Part shown: positions 35,189-47,368 of the stretch, piece after piece | Numbering within the stretch: position 1 is the stretch's first letter | Layout: each line of letters opens with the position of its first letter | Assembly (NCBI GenBank): GCA_033807695.1 | Contig: CM066307.1 | Span: 372,001 to 436,000, forward strand | Direction: 5' to 3' | Length of the DNA stretch: 64,000 nucleotides | From: Daedaleopsis sinensis | Taxonomy: Eukaryota; Basidiomycota; Agaricomycetes; Polyporales; Polyporaceae | Program-made: the position numbers and the translations under genes | The notes under the pieces: generated by a model | Told to the model about the DNA's origin: nothing | Databases searched by the model: none | What the model saw: only the letters and a program-made list of their open reading frames with translations

Positions 35189-36362
35189 TCACGACGACGA
35201 CGATGGCGGCGGCGGCTTCCGGGGGAGGACGGCCACGACGCCGTGCTTCTTGATCGCGGCGCCGGCGTCGCCAAAGTAGCGCTTACTGTCGTAGCTCCAG
35301 TGGAGGGTGCCGACCATCCAGTCCTCGAGCCCGAGCACGTACGTCGCCACGTCGCGGTCGACCTCCGCGCCCCACGACGGCAGCTGCCGCCGCTCCTGCT
35401 CAAAGCGCTCGATGGACAGTTTGCAGAGCCCGCCGAGGTAGTCGACCGCCTCCTGCATGCCGAGGTTGTGGTGGTGCATGAGAATGGCGATCATGTTGTG
35501 GGTGTCGCCTCGTGCTTGCTCCGTGTTGTACGAGAAGAGGTCCTGCACGCGGCGCGGATCAGCTCTGGACTCCACCCGAGTTACACTGTGCACGGCTCAC
35601 GTTCGACCACGATATACATGCGTTCGCAGCGTTTTCGAGGTTCTGGATGACGGGGTGGTAGGCGACCTCGTCCGGTAGATCCATGCCCGCCGCATACTCG
35701 ATGAGCGCGAAGCACGGCTTGCATCCGCTCGTGTCCCACCGCAGCGCCACATACTCTTCGAAGGAAGGGATGTCGCCCCGGGCCCTGTCCCTCGCCTGTT
35801 GGGTGATGGCCTGGAAGAAGAGGCCCATCGTGTCCACGAATCTCCGGGTGCATCCCGGGCCCGCATCTTGGCGTAAACGACTGAAGAAACTGCCAATCGG
35901 AGCGCGATCTCAGGTCAGCGCAGATCCGGAGACACAACAGACACTTGGGCCCACAGCCTCGAAAAGGACATCCACACACCTCTTCGCGAGCCTGCCCGCA
36001 GCCTTATCGGTCTCGAACCCCTCGGGGTCCCAGAGCGCGCGCATGACGCACTCCGCGAGCCCGTACGTGTCTTCTGCGCTGAACTCGTCGGACCAGTCGT
36101 CCAAGGTGAAGAGGAAGGCGAGGAAGTCCGCGGAGACCCGCAGACGGTGCGCGTCCGTGTCCGGGTAGCATACCGCGGCGAGTTCCCCTGCAAGCAGCCC
36201 GAGGAACGCGTCACGGCGCCCGGGTGTGAGATTCGCGTCCGCGAGCATCCACGCCTCGGAGGCGCGGGCGACGGCTTCGCAGTGAGCATTGCATCTCAGT
36301 GGATACGGACAGTCCGCCAGCAGATCGGGGAGCGTGAAAGATGGCGACGAGCCGCACGGCAT
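35189..36362 (-). CDS. Sesquiterpene synthase 2 (trichodiene synthase-like class I terpene cyclase)
   Basis: Three exons (36362-35980, 35889-35601, 35542-35189) give 341 aa. The D-rich motif is DDWSDE at residues 88-93 (FLFTLDDWSDEFS). The NSE triad is N224-D-L-F-S228-Y-N-T-E232, followed by QARGDTHN. The RY pair appears in DSKRYFGDAG. It is clearly related to synthase 1 (shared PYPLRC, FLFTLDDW, GLAECVM, ALIEYA, QARGDTHN, PSWGA-VDR and GLEDW blocks) but diverged. It lacks one intron: the junction after QARGD is continuous here but split in synthase 1. The Met at 36362 gives the conserved length; an in-frame Met at 36500 would add about 46 residues. The C-terminus ends in PPPPSSSS. Confidence 0.91.
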
Positions 36363-36475
36363 GTCTTGCAGCACGACAGGGGCGGCAGGTGGATGGCGTG
36401 GGGGGTCGACGCTCGACGCACGAGGGTATGTCAAAGGAGGCAGAGGGAGGTCAGAGGGTTCCGCGGAGGTGCTGC

Positions 36476-36482
36476 TTTTATA
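36476..36482 (-). promoter_or_regulatory. TATA box of sesquiterpene synthase 2
   Basis: Read on the minus strand the site is TATAAAA, about 120 bp before the start at 36362. This is the same spacing as the TATA box of synthase 1. It favours the Met at 36362, because a start at 36500 would lie upstream of the box. Confidence 0.55.
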
Positions 36483-38569
36483 TCTCAGGTTTGCGCGCAA
36501 CGGTCAGGCTGCCGGCTCAACGGAAAACACAGGGAACTCCAAGAAGGACGTTGGCTCGAGTCGGGACGCTCGCATCCTTTGTGCCTTCAACGGGGATAGG
36601 GCTCCACGTGTAAACGAGCAGATCTGGCGGAGGTAGAGCGTGCACGTACCGCGGAGGCGCGAGAGAAGCGTTGCTACGATTGGAGAGCCTCGAGCAGGTA
36701 CGCGCGTAATAAATGAGAAGGTTTGCTGCGTGCTCTGGGGAGGCGACAGACTTCGATATCCGTTCCCTCGGAGCTGTATGGGACGGTCAAATCAGGTGAA
36801 AGGGGTCAACAACTGTGTATCACGAAGATGACGATATCGGCGCGGTGACCGAGGCTGTCCGCGCATGACCGAATCTATCCGCGCTGGAGAAGGTGACTGG
36901 GATATGCCACATTGAGAAGGACGGAATGCATCCTTTGGGCCATGCATCCTCTGTGTTTCAGCTATCGACCCCTACAAAAGTCGTCAGCATCAATGGTTCT
37001 GCACACCTCGGAGTCGTTCATTTCCCAGGCGAAACAGGCGCCGAAATTGCTTTATCCTCGGACACGCACAAAAGGTGAGGTGTTGACGTACCTGCGACCA
37101 TCGCGCATGAAGACACCTACGCACCGTGCGCGCCGAAATGTCTCAGCGGTGAGAAAACCAGGAGCCTCGCCATGTTCCTCAGTAAGCAGTAGTGTTGCCA
37201 GCAACGCACCGACCAATAGGCAAGTCAGGGTCAGAGGCCGGCACGCTCAGGAGGAGCACGCCTGTGGACGCTTCGGTAGAGTTCACTCCACATGCCGCGT
37301 TTTCGAAGGTCGCTCTGATAAAATTCGCGATTAGCCATTGGGAGCATCTTCCATGCCAATCGCGGAATAGACAAATTGCGCATACCAGTCCCGAGCGGTC
37401 AAATGTCGCAGGTAGAACGGTCGGCGGCTGCATGACATCGGAAGAAGATGGCCATGGGACCAGCAGCGCGTGCTATGACACCTAAAGGCCCTGACGTGTG
37501 TCGCCACGTTGGACCGGATGGAGTCATAGACAAGTCGCCCCTTCATACCTGCCGGGACTAAGCGAGACCCAGCAGGCCGTCTCCAAGTAAGAGCGATACT
37601 GGATGTGCGCATCAGTGAGAAGACCGCCGACGTTTACCTAAAGAATCGTTCACCGAACAGATTCGCATTCATTTGTCTTTGACAGATGCCTGGAATAACA
37701 TTCAGGAAACGCGCGTTCAAGTTCGAGCGCATACGACTTACCTACTAGCCTTAGGAGGAGAAGACTGTCATGTAACATAAAAGATTGAGCCGAATAGTGA
37801 GGCACAGAAAAGTTCACGCAGCGCATCTCCTCGTGCCTCGACCTGAACTTTGAAGTGAAGGTGTCGGCGCACGCGTGCATTCCGCCAGCATGACGAGCGT
37901 GGCTGACAAGACTGATCATTGAGAACGCTCATCGGTATCGAGGCTCAGCTGTCGGACGTAGACTGAGAAAATGATACACGAGAGCGAAACTTGAATATTG
38001 AATATAGGACTTACATACTATGATGCATCAAGGTACAAGGAAGCGCGAGCCTGGATGGACCAACTTGTTTGGTCAAGGTGCAGTCTCTGCTTCCTCTAGA
38101 TCACACGAAGCAGCTGTAGGTTGTCTCGCTAACGTCAGGGTCAGGCCTTCGGTTTCGAACAGAAAAGTGGTTGGTTGTAGTAGACGTCGTGGTTCAAGAA
38201 GGAACTTGCCGCCCGCCGCCACATACCCGATCCCGATCAGGGTGGCGGCGCCGAGCGTTTGTGTTACCAAGCACTTTCGTTGAACCTCTTCCGGCTTGAA
38301 CCCTAAGTATCATTTGCTCTGTTTACCATGGCGAGGCTTGCACCCAGCCTGCCCCACCAATCGCAAACAACGCCAGTATCTCAAGGATAACGTATAACGA
38401 AGATCCTATCAACGGTGTAGTGGCTGAATATTAGCCTGGGAAGTGCTGGACTGTATCGCAACTATTCTCGGCGCGACGTTCCAACGTACCTCGCTCTTGT
38501 CCTCACTTGCACTCCCCTAGTGCACATTCTCCATCATCTCTAACTAGCAGTCCACTCTCCTGGCCCATC
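36483..38569. other. 2.1-kb region without a supportable gene
   Basis: On the minus strand short open segments look faintly protein-like: CLLVGALLATLLLTEEHG with FLTAETFRRARCVGVFMRDG near 37090-37230, and LLLLRLVGKSYALELERAFP near 37720. They could not be joined into a convincing gene or matched to a family. This may be a decayed gene. Confidence 0.4.
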
Positions 38570-40251
38570 ATGTCGACGCTGACGCTGCCGACCTATCGAC
38601 GCACTCCATCCGGCTCTGGCCATGCGACCGCCGCAAGTTCGCAACTCGATGTCTCGCAAGCCCTGCCGCGCTACACTCGCACGAGCAACACGGAATGGGA
38701 CATCCCTCCCGCAGAGCAGGAGCACGTCTTTTCTCTACACGTCAAGAAGACGGGTGCGCGATGGCTTTCGTTGACTGTTACCAGTCGTGCCGCGAGCAGG
38801 ACCGATCCGCCGACGTTCTACCAGGGCGGCAATATCACCGGGAAATTACAGCTCGAGCTAGAGAAGGAGGAGCCTGTGGATGAAATATCCATTGCTGTGA
38901 GTTCCTTTGTATCGGCTGTAAGCCCTAGCGACCCGTCTCGTCGTCCACCGCCCAACGTGTTCGCAGATGTCCCCTACGAAAGTGTCGGAAGCTCACTCGC
39001 CCACCTAGCTTTACGGACGCTTGGACATATTCTCGCACTCCTCGTGCAATTTCCTGCACATGTCCCGGATCATCTACTCCGCTAGCGAGTCACTTCCAGA
39101 GTCGCCGACGCCGTCGAGGCGCGGCAGACTTATCGGCCGACACGAGTGGCCTTACTCCTTTCGTCTGCCCAAAGGTATCAGCATCCTCACCTCTATCGCC
39201 ACCGATGGACACGCCGAACGCCAGACGTACCGCCTCCCCCCAGCCTTCTCCGACCCGCAATCGGACGTCCACGTCCAGTACTCCCTAGTCGTTCGCGTGA
39301 ACCGCGGCGGGTTCAGGGCGAGCAGAAAGTAGGCGTCTCGACTCGTGCGTCCGTGCTGACCGTTGACGATGGCTAGGCTTGTCGTCCCCATCCAGTACGT
39401 GCCGCTCGCGAGGCCGAGTGCGCCGACGATCTTGCGCCAGCTGGCGTACCAACAGAACATCGCGCTCGCGGGTCCCGACGACGACCCTGACGGATGGAAG
39501 ACGCTCGGCCCTGTTCGAGTAAGCGGCCTGCTGTTCAAGACTATGGAAGCCGAGGCATTACTCCGAGTGCGTCGATGTGGATTTCCATGTTTAACCGTCC
39601 ATCTCGGTCACTGAACCGGAGTTGCTGTATAGCTCACGGTTTCAAGACCGGTGAGTGTGTCGGTTCAGCTCCGCACGCAGCCCTAGCTGTTGCTCACACT
39701 CTACTCGAGCTGACCTATGCGCGCGGCGGCCCCATCCACCTCCTCATCTCCATCTCCAGCACCAACGAGCAATTATTCGACCTCATCAACCCGCAGTCAG
39801 TCCATCTCGCGCTCGTGCAACGGATCACGTTCGGCCAGGGCCCGCACACCACGCGCTTCTCGCGCAAATTGTCCGAGACCACCACCGTCAAGTCGTACGA
39901 ACGCGCCGTCGCGTCATGGTGGCGTCCATCGGGGCCCCAGCAGTCGGTCCATGCGAAGACGTTCGCCGGCGAGATCCTCACTCCGGAAGACCTCGTCCCA
40001 CCATCGCAGATAATGCACTACGGTCATGAGGTTAGTGGACCGCAGCCACGCCACTGCGCCGAAAGTTAGCCGTGTTCTCATTGTGCCCGATCCCGCAGTA
40101 TGAACTAGTGCTGTACCCCCTCAGCGCAGTCGGCTTCAATCCGAACTCTCCCGCCAGGACGGCTCTGCTGTCCCAGCCGGTCACAATCGTGACTGCGTTC
40201 GCTCAGGGTCCTCGGCCAAAGTCGTATCTCCCACCCGAGTATGTTGTTTGA
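38570..40251 (+). CDS. Arrestin-like (alpha-arrestin fold) protein
   Basis: Exon 1 (38570-38896) starts MSTLTLPTYRRTPSG and contains LPRYTR, VFSLHVKKTGARWLSLTV and an N-domain strand pattern with YQGGNITGKLQLELEKEEP. Later exons encode RLIGRHEWPYSFRLPKGISI with YRLPPAFSDPQSDVHVQYSL, then LVVPIQYVPLARPSAP, then LTYARGGPIHLLISISSTNE and SVHLALVQRITFGQGP, ending with the C-domain YELVLYPLSAVGFNPN. This is the two-lobed beta-sandwich arrangement of fungal alpha-arrestins, which link plasma-membrane transporters to the Rsp5 ubiquitin ligase. Apart from LPTY/LPRY-like stretches at the N-terminus, no clear PPxY motif was seen. Borders of middle exons are approximate. An in-frame Met at 38507 is a less likely start. 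Confidence 0.75.
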
Positions 40252-40398
40252 CGCACAAACCTTGTGTGAGGACTGCGGCGATGGTCGTATCTTTGTTTTC
40301 GTTCACATATACCATCCTACAGGGTTACTGCATTCGCGCTATCTGTCTGATGAACAAGTTTATTTATGAGGCTTGAGTTTTCGGAAGCTTGTGCGGCA

Positions 40399-41884
40399 TC
40401 AAGGGCTCTCGGTGGGATCCCAGTCAGTCACCAAGTCTGTGGTATCGTCAGTACGCCGGAGAACTTCTATCATTGCGCGTGAGAAGTCAAACTCACACTC
40501 ATCCAATGCGTCCAGTTCCATCATCTCCTGATCGGTGAGGTCGAAGTCGAACAGGCGGAGGTTCGCCTGGAGCCTCATTTTGGACGAGGACTTCGGGATC
40601 GCGACGTACCCCTGAACGTTACGTTTAGCACCACCATCTATCAGCGATTGTGGGAGGCAGATCGCCGGCTGCAGTGAGCGGAAAGTGGCAGACACATGCC
40701 TTCTGGAGCGAGTACCTCAGGAGCACCTGAGCGGGTTCTCTGCTGTACTTTTGCGCGAGTGCGACGATCTTGGGGTGCTTGAACCGAAGACCACGGACAA
40801 GCGGCGCCCAGGCCTTGGAACATTAACATAACATAGGACGCGCGGGAAGTCAGCAGCCTGCTGACCACGGCCCGAACGTCTGGCGCGAAGCCTTTACCTA
40901 CCTCCAACGCAATCCCATGTTCCTTGCAGAAGGACACAATCTCCGTCCTCGTCATGAAGGGGTGCAAGTCAATCTATACATATTGGTCGGTCGGATCTTC
41001 GTCACCGGGAAGGGGAAGACGGATACCTGGTTGATCACGGGCAGCTCGCCCCCAGCGGCGACCATCTCTTGGAGATGCTTGAGACCGTACGTGCTCACGC
41101 CGATGCTACGCACGAGGCCCTCCGCCTTGGCCTCCTTGAGGGCTTTCCAGTTCGCCGCGCGGCTCTCAGGGCCGCCGACGGGGGAGTGGATGAGGTACAG
41201 ATCGATGTACCCCAGCCCGCACACGTCAAGAGACTTCTTCAGTGCAGCCTTGGCGTGGGCGTAGCCCTTGTTCTCCTTGAGCTTGGTGGTGTAGAACACG
41301 GCCGTGCGCGGGGTACCCGTCTCCTTGCAGAAGTCTAGGATGGCCTTCCCGCACTCCCGTTCGTTCTCGTACCACTCCGCCGAGTCCTAGTACGGAAGAG
41401 GGACCCCAAACAGGGAGTTGGTTCCATGGGGGTGTTGGGCCGGGGCGCCGAGATGAGATAGGAGGATGTGCGACCGTCAGCGAGATCCCGGGTAGAAGTG
41501 GGCGGGAGACGGCGATACTCACGATATGACGGTAGCCCGCCTGTGTGTGAGCGGTCGGAGGACGTCGTTAGTTGCGCTTCCTTTCTCTCTCTGCTAAAAC
41601 CTTGTCAGGACGGTGTTTAGACGCACCTCAAGAGCCCAGCGGACGGCTTGGTAGGCTTCTTGGCCCTCCATTTCGTAAGTGCCTGCATGAGAAGCGGTTT
41701 GGGTGCCGATCGAGCAGCGAGGTGCGCAGACGTAAAAGGCCCAGATACTCACCGAAACCTAGGAGAGGGATTTCATTTCCGTCGCGCAGCTGCGAGGGTG
41801 CATGCGGGTTGTAGATGTCAGCAAAGTAGACCGTCTCAGCCCTGTTAACCCCACCTTGAGCTTCGAGTCCAGGGTAAGTGCCAT
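40399..41884 (-). CDS. Aldo/keto reductase family oxidoreductase
   Basis: The spliced protein begins MALTLDSKLK, joined across an intron to LRDGNEIPLLGFG, then TYEMEGQEAYQAVRWALE. It continues DSAEWYENERECGKAILDFC, FYTTKLKENKGYAHAKAALK, LGYIDLYLIHSPVGGPES, IGVSTYGLKHLQEM, INQIDLHPF, EAWAPLVRG, VAIPKSSSKMRLQANLRLFD and ends WDPTESP. The AKR catalytic tetrad is complete: Asp and Tyr in DSAEWY, Lys in TTK, His in LIH. The NADPH-binding KSS motif is also present. The enzyme should reduce aldehydes or ketones with NADPH on a TIM barrel. Fungal members act in xylose, glycerol or secondary metabolism, and the substrate is not predictable here. It is about 4 kb from synthase 2, and arrestin-like and AKR genes converge. 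Confidence 0.9.
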
Positions 41885-42604
41885 TGCTCCGCTTTATGGT
41901 ACAGGCTAGATCTTCACCGTGTGGTTGCTGTACACGTACTCGGTGTTTGCAAACACAAAAAATGAACAGGGGTTCACGGCAATCGGGATCCCACAAGTCG
42001 CGATGACGATCGATAGCATGCCGTGACTGCACGTGAAGCCATTCAGATCTTCAGACCTCTTCGAATTGAAGTTCGGCATGTTGGTTTGCGTCATAGCCTA
42101 TAGGTACTATCAGGTCCAAACCTAGATGTCTAACACTCCGATAAGCTTAAGATCGTCTGGAAGAAGAGGCGGAAACTGTAATGTTACAGTCGAGTCCGAC
42201 CAGCCTTGAGCTGCGGCGAGGAGTACATATTCAAGTTATTGAATAACCGCAGAAGACACAGCTGAGTACGTGTGACTGAAAAAGTGGACTAACAAGACGT
42301 AGGATAGCCAGTACAGCCGTCTACAGTAAAACGTTTTTAAGTACATTGAAGCTGAAGACAGTGAAGCTGCAATGAATTCGTCTCGGAAACTCGAGCGCTT
42401 CGGAAAAAGGACGACGTTATCACGTGCTTTGTCCAGAAAAGGATGATTAGTCAGCGACGGGTGGCGGCTCCTGTGCCTTGCGGCTTGCCTTGTACAGACC
42501 GCGGCTGGTGCGACAGTGCTCTCTCCCCAACCACCAGCCTTCACGACCTCCACTTGTTGCACCTTTATCTCAACTGCCTTTTCATTCTGCTCTACAATAC
42601 TTCC
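41885..42604. other. Divergent intergenic region between AKR and RING-like gene
   Basis: No gene supported. An AT-richer portion at about 42150-42430 lies upstream of the RING-like gene. Confidence 0.4.
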
Positions 42605-44516
42605 ATGCCCGCAGACACCGAGCCAGAGCTTCCACCGCGACTGGCAGTCCCAGCACAAACGGTCATCGATATTGACGAATCCGACGGGGATGAGGACGTC
42701 GTCTTTATGGGATACGCCCGTAGGGCTCCAAGTAACGCAACCACTGAAGCTCTGGAGAACGAGGGTATTGCATATATGGGATACAATCTCAACTCCTCCG
42801 GGCGCTCGAGTTCCATCGGAGGCGCCCACGCAGGCCCCTCCAGGTCAGCTCGACCGGAAGACATGTTGGTCTTGAGCGACGATGATGAAGACAACGGACC
42901 ATCGTCCTCGAGGACGGGACAATCATCCAGTGAGTACCTTTGTCGTCGACTCCTTCATATGGACCTTTGGCTGAACAGCCACAGGAGCGCGTCGTACGCG
43001 CCTCATATCTCCTCCACCTCCACGAACACAGCGTGGACATACACCTGCCGTCCCTCCCCTCCCAAGGCACCTCACCTCACAAGCATCTCTACCCCTCGCA
43101 CGTCGCTCCAGTCATCTGGCAATTCGAACCCTTCCGGATCCTCCCCCTATCATTCGTCCGAGGGAGCACCCGCTACCTTTCGAACGCGTGATGTCCCTTC
43201 CTCGTCTTCCCCCTCGCAATCCCTCGTCCGCGACGTCTTCTGCACCTCGCTCTCACCACCAGCCGGCGATGGGCTTCGGCGGCGCGCTTCTCGCCCTCAA
43301 TCGCCAGAATGCTGTCGAAGAAGCGAATCGTCGAGATCGAGAACGAGAGGCGCGCATCGGCTTTAACTTCCCTTCATTCTCGGAAATGTTTAGGCGTGTA
43401 TCTGGCTATGGTGCTGGCTCTCATGCCTCAGACGGCGCACGAGCCCCTCCCAACGCACGCCGGTGGAACTGGTCGTTCTTCGAGGATTCTGCTGAAGAAG
43501 CCGACCCATTGTTCGACGGTGTAGAAGCATTCCCCGACATAGCCCCCATGTTCGGCCTCTTCCCCAGCAAGGCGGTTGATCCTGAGAAGGTCGTGCATTG
43601 GAAGCCCCAGTACACACATCCGGACAAGCCAGGAGCTGGCTACACCTCTGATTTCTCCCCCGGAGAGAACAGTTCTTCAACCTCGTCTGGACCATCATCT
43701 CCTGGGGTCATCGAACTGGACGACGACCAACCAGGACCTAGCAGCGCAGGAAGCTCGTCGTCCAGTTCCCATTCTGTCGAGACAACGCTTGTATGTGCTC
43801 GATGCCTCGACCCTCTCGTTCTGGCCGCGCCTAACGGCGTACCCGAGGAAGAGCGCAAGAAATACAGGGTTTGGGCACTGCGGTGCGGCCACATGCTGGA
43901 CGGAAAGTGTATCGCGGAACTCATGTTCCCCCCTCCCCATATCTTCGTCGAGCCGCCCCAAGAGGAATGCTCCGGTAAAGGGAAGGGGAAGGCGCGTGCT
44001 GTTGAGCCGGAGCCTACTCTGGCCGATATCGAGCTCGAGGACGTCCATACCGCATCCACGACCTCGGACCGGAAGGGAAAGCGCAAGGCCGTCGAGCCCC
44101 TCGACCGTGAGCCGTCGCCCAAACGACTAGCACTCAACGAGAGCGCCTCGCAGGAGGACAACTCGATTCGGTCGCGGCTGCGGCCGCGTACCCGCGCGGG
44201 ACCAGACGCGTCCGCAAGCATCCCAGGACTATCCGCTGCGGCATTCGAGCCGGCGACGTCCACCCTGTCCTCCCTCATCAGGCGGAGGGCGCGCGGGTCC
44301 GGGTCTGCTGCTCGGGCAACGGCCGTCGAGGGCGAGGCGCACGCCTCTCGTGCGAAGGGCAAGGGCCGTGCGAAGGCCGGGCCGAAGCTTGCGATCGAGG
44401 CGGAGCACGAATGGAGGTGTCCCGTCGGCGGGTGTGGGCGGATCCATTACAGCGTGCGTGTGGAGGGTGAGTGGCGGACAGACGAGGGCCGCGGGGCTAT
44501 CGCGTTGTACGTATGA
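42605..44516 (+). CDS. RING-like zinc-binding protein with SUMO-interaction-like motifs
   Basis: Two exons (42605-42929, 42979-44516) join in phase to 620 aa. The N-terminus has hydrophobic cores flanked by acidic residues, the signature of SUMO-interaction motifs: TVIDIDESDGDEDVVFMG (about residues 19-38) and DMLVLSDDDED (about 95). A further one, GVIELDDDQPG, lies near 360. Cys/His clusters follow: CARCLDPL (about 381), LRCGHMLDGKC (about 410) and, after some 175 intervening residues, WRCPVGGCGRIHY (about 589). This order resembles a RING finger whose third and fourth metal pairs are separated by a long acidic/basic insert. A SUMO-targeted ubiquitin ligase (Slx8-like) role is a hypothesis. 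The rest is low-complexity Ser/Pro/Lys-rich and presumably nuclear. Confidence 0.7.
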
Positions 44517-45830
44517 GCGCGTGCGACCATGGCTTGGGCGATGCACTAGGTTGGGTGACCGGTCGTGTTGCTCGGCTAGGTGGCCGGATGTCTTGGTCTT
44601 GGTGTACGATGGACAGGAGGGCCGTTTGGTATGACCCTCCGGGTTGGACGATGGGACGTGGACCGGGTATCTCCTGGGGTGGGTTCCATGGAGGCTTGCT
44701 TCTGCATCCTGCGACGCGCTTGGTTTTCCTGCATCCGGCTTGCTTCACACAATATCATCATTTGCATTCATCTCACCCTCTGGGGTCACGGTAAGGTTGC
44801 ACTTGCTCTGATCAGCATGTCGACATCCGCACATTCGTGGGCCGGGCCGTCAGATTCCACTCTCGTCATTACGGTGAGGTGACATTGCTCTCCACGCACC
44901 ATCCTAATCGCACGCTCTTCGAATATCAGCATACTGGTTACACAGTCGCTACTACTAACTACGAATAAACATCTTGTCTTCCGCACATGTGAGCGTTTTC
45001 GGTGCTATTCGCATTGAACGAATGGACTGAATGCTTCCAAGGGAGCCCACAGGCCTTCTGACCCTATTCTTGAGCCCCTTGTGGTTGCGGTGCCCCATGG
45101 TGGCATGGTAGCAATACGCCACAGGCTTCCGGCTGCGTGTGGGAGGGCCAGCGATTGTGGCGTTCTACCAAACACCCGTTCGTTCGGCAGCAATTGGCCT
45201 TCTTTCAATCTCTGGACGCATCTGGACGAGGACGCGCCACCGCCACGCATCGTCCGGCCCCACATAACTGTGCCCGGGTGCCTTTCGCCAGTGCCGGTAT
45301 GGATGCAAGGCGTGCCGTATGTATGTATATATCCGACCTTCTCCAGCTCCGGCCGGGAGTGGGCCTGATCCCACTCGAGGTTCGCTGCCTTCGATCAAGT
45401 TCAGAACGCCCCCGCGTATCGTGGTCATGGTAGCTTCTAGCTTCAGATCTACAGACTCGCTCGGCGTCCGGGCAAGCCATCTGGGGAACATTCGACCAAC
45501 ATACCTCCCACACGGGTTGGAGTCCCATAAGTCCGAGCGTGCCTCGAGGCGTTGGGGAATGTCTTCCGGGGGCGAGAACTGGGTTCTATGCACATCGGAC
45601 TGGTTACCGAACGCCCTCTCGTCTGGTCGACGTTTGTGCTAGTGGAGTGAAGCATTGTCAATGAGACCGTTGCCACGATAGTCGGATCCCTCCGATGCAC
45701 ACATCGGGGAGCCCAGTCGATTGTTCTCTTTACCGGGTCGGACCCTCTCGAAGACGCACTCGATGGTAGTGATTGGTGCGAAGGTGCACAAGCGAGGGTT
45801 GCCTCGAGGTTATCGTTAGGGGCCCTCCTG
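44517..45830. other. 1.3-kb region without a supportable gene
   Basis: Only overlapping short chance ORFs are present. It ends where similarity to the tandem kinase/gene X units begins. Confidence 0.4.
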
Positions 45831-46162
45831 AAGTGTGTTGCCGACAACCACAGTGCGCTGTGCGTAGATCCCGCAGACGCGAATTTTGCGGATGAGAGGC
45901 TGAGTTTCTCCTGCCCTGTATGCGACGCAGCATGTTCGAACTATTCGTCTCAATGGGGCGGCCATCGGGCTCATGCGGTCGCATCTGAAGGTGCCGGTAC
46001 GCAATTCGCCTGCCCCAACGACCACAACGCGCAAACAGAGGTATATACGTGTATTCGTCATGTGGTCATGCCTCTTCGTAAAACAAATGATTCGTCAACA
46101 GGGAGCACTTATCCTCCAACAGCAGCACCAATATGTTACAAACTATGCATAACCTGCACATG

Positions 46163-47287
46163 TCAGGCTCGGCGTCGTTTGGGGAAGAGCCCGATGACAC
46201 GCTCAAAGGCGCGTGCACAAGCAGCCCATCGATGCGCCAGCCATCGTATCACACCGAGCACCTGCCGTGCCCTTCGCGCACTCGGGCGGCAGTGGCAGAC
46301 CCCCGTGCAGCCCTTCTCTTTCCCAATCAGCCACTGCACATACCAAGTGCAGATCTTGGGCGGCGGGCTGCCGGTATGCTCATACATATACTAGGGTTAC
46401 ACGAACGACTTAACGGTCAACGAGCATATGTAGGAAAGAAAGAAGCTTCGTACCGTCAGAAATCGCTCGAGAGTTTCTCCCATGCACAATACGTCCCAGG
46501 CAAACGGGTCGAGCTGCGCGATGTGGTATGTTCTGCTGAGGGTCAGGTGGCCCAGGTCTACTGCAGGCTGTTTGCCCGGGCCGAGCTCAAAGCGGCAGGC
46601 AAAGCCAAAGTCGATGATGTATATCTTGCCAAGCTCGAGCTGCGGGTGAAACTTGACAGCCGTCTCAAGAGCCACAACTGTGTTATCGAGCACGAAATCC
46701 TACAGACAAATCATGCGCACATGTTAGGCAGGATGCCGGCGCAAAAAACACAGAAAAAGTACATGCCATATGAGCAATGTGATGCTTATGCAGATATTCG
46801 ATGCCCTGTGTGTGGATGAGATCGAAGGAGGCTGACCACAGCAAGTGTGGCGTACATACCTCAACGATCTGGTAAAAATCATCTAGAGTCTCGCAAAGCT
46901 GCCAGTTCATGCGGATGCACAGTATATCGTCACCGGCTGGCATGATCAAGAACGGTTCATCGCATTGGACGATATCCACGGGGAGTGTGTGGTTTGGGGA
47001 AGAAAGATCGTGCTTGCGGAGATACTCGTAAATATCAATTTCTGGGGTATTGGGCCGAACAATCTTCACTGCCCATGGAGCGCTGTCCGGTCGAGGTTGA
47101 GTCATCCATACGTAAAGCTGAAGAGCAGGAGTCAGTTGCGAGTTACAACCATAAGGTATCAGCTGAGTGAAGAACACACGGGCTTTAGCGTGTACGGGAG
47201 GGCGTCAATCCCTCTGCGCCGTAGTTCTGGATTTTCAAAAAGCCATGAAGGTGGATGAAGAAAGTCCCGAGTTTCCGCACCACCCAT
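46163..47287 (-). CDS. Protein-kinase-like gene, copy A
   Basis: It starts MGGAETRDFLHPPSWLFENP at 47287 and ends KRRRA at 46163, with several introns. Kinase landmarks are present: the ATP-binding Lys in APWAVKIVRPN, a candidate helix-C Glu in IDIYEYL, the segment GIEYLHKHHIAHM, the catalytic loop HMDFVLDN (in place of HRDLKPEN) formed across an intron whose donor is GC at 46765-46766, and DFG in YIIDFGFACRF. GPGKQPAVDL and LDPFAWDVLCMGETLERFL follow. It belongs to a kinase-like family expanded in Agaricomycetes, and I do not know a characterised member. The Lys of the catalytic loop is replaced, so activity is uncertain. A 33-bp tandem duplication precedes it. Confidence 0.72.
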
Positions 47288-47302
47288 CTGAGCAGTGAGT
47301 AT

Positions 47303-47368
47303 CTTAATGGCAGTTGGCTGGCAAGAGGGGACGTGCTTAATGGCAGTTGGCTGGCAAGAGGGGATGTG
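47303..47368 (+). repeat. 33-bp tandem duplication upstream of kinase copy A
   Basis: Two adjacent 33-bp units (47303-47335 and 47336-47368) differ at one position (GGGGACGTG versus GGGGATGTG). They lie just upstream of the kinase A start on its promoter side. Confidence 0.9.

Noticed and set aside
36640..38280. Possible minus-strand gene with a membrane segment (CLLVGALLATLLL, FLTAETFRRARC)
   Set aside because: A few segments looked protein-like but no phase-consistent splice chain or family match could be built; left as unassigned.
20000..42000. A complete terpene biosynthetic cluster
   Set aside because: Two cyclases and an aldo-keto reductase are present, but no P450, transporter or other tailoring enzyme was recognised and the genes between are housekeeping.
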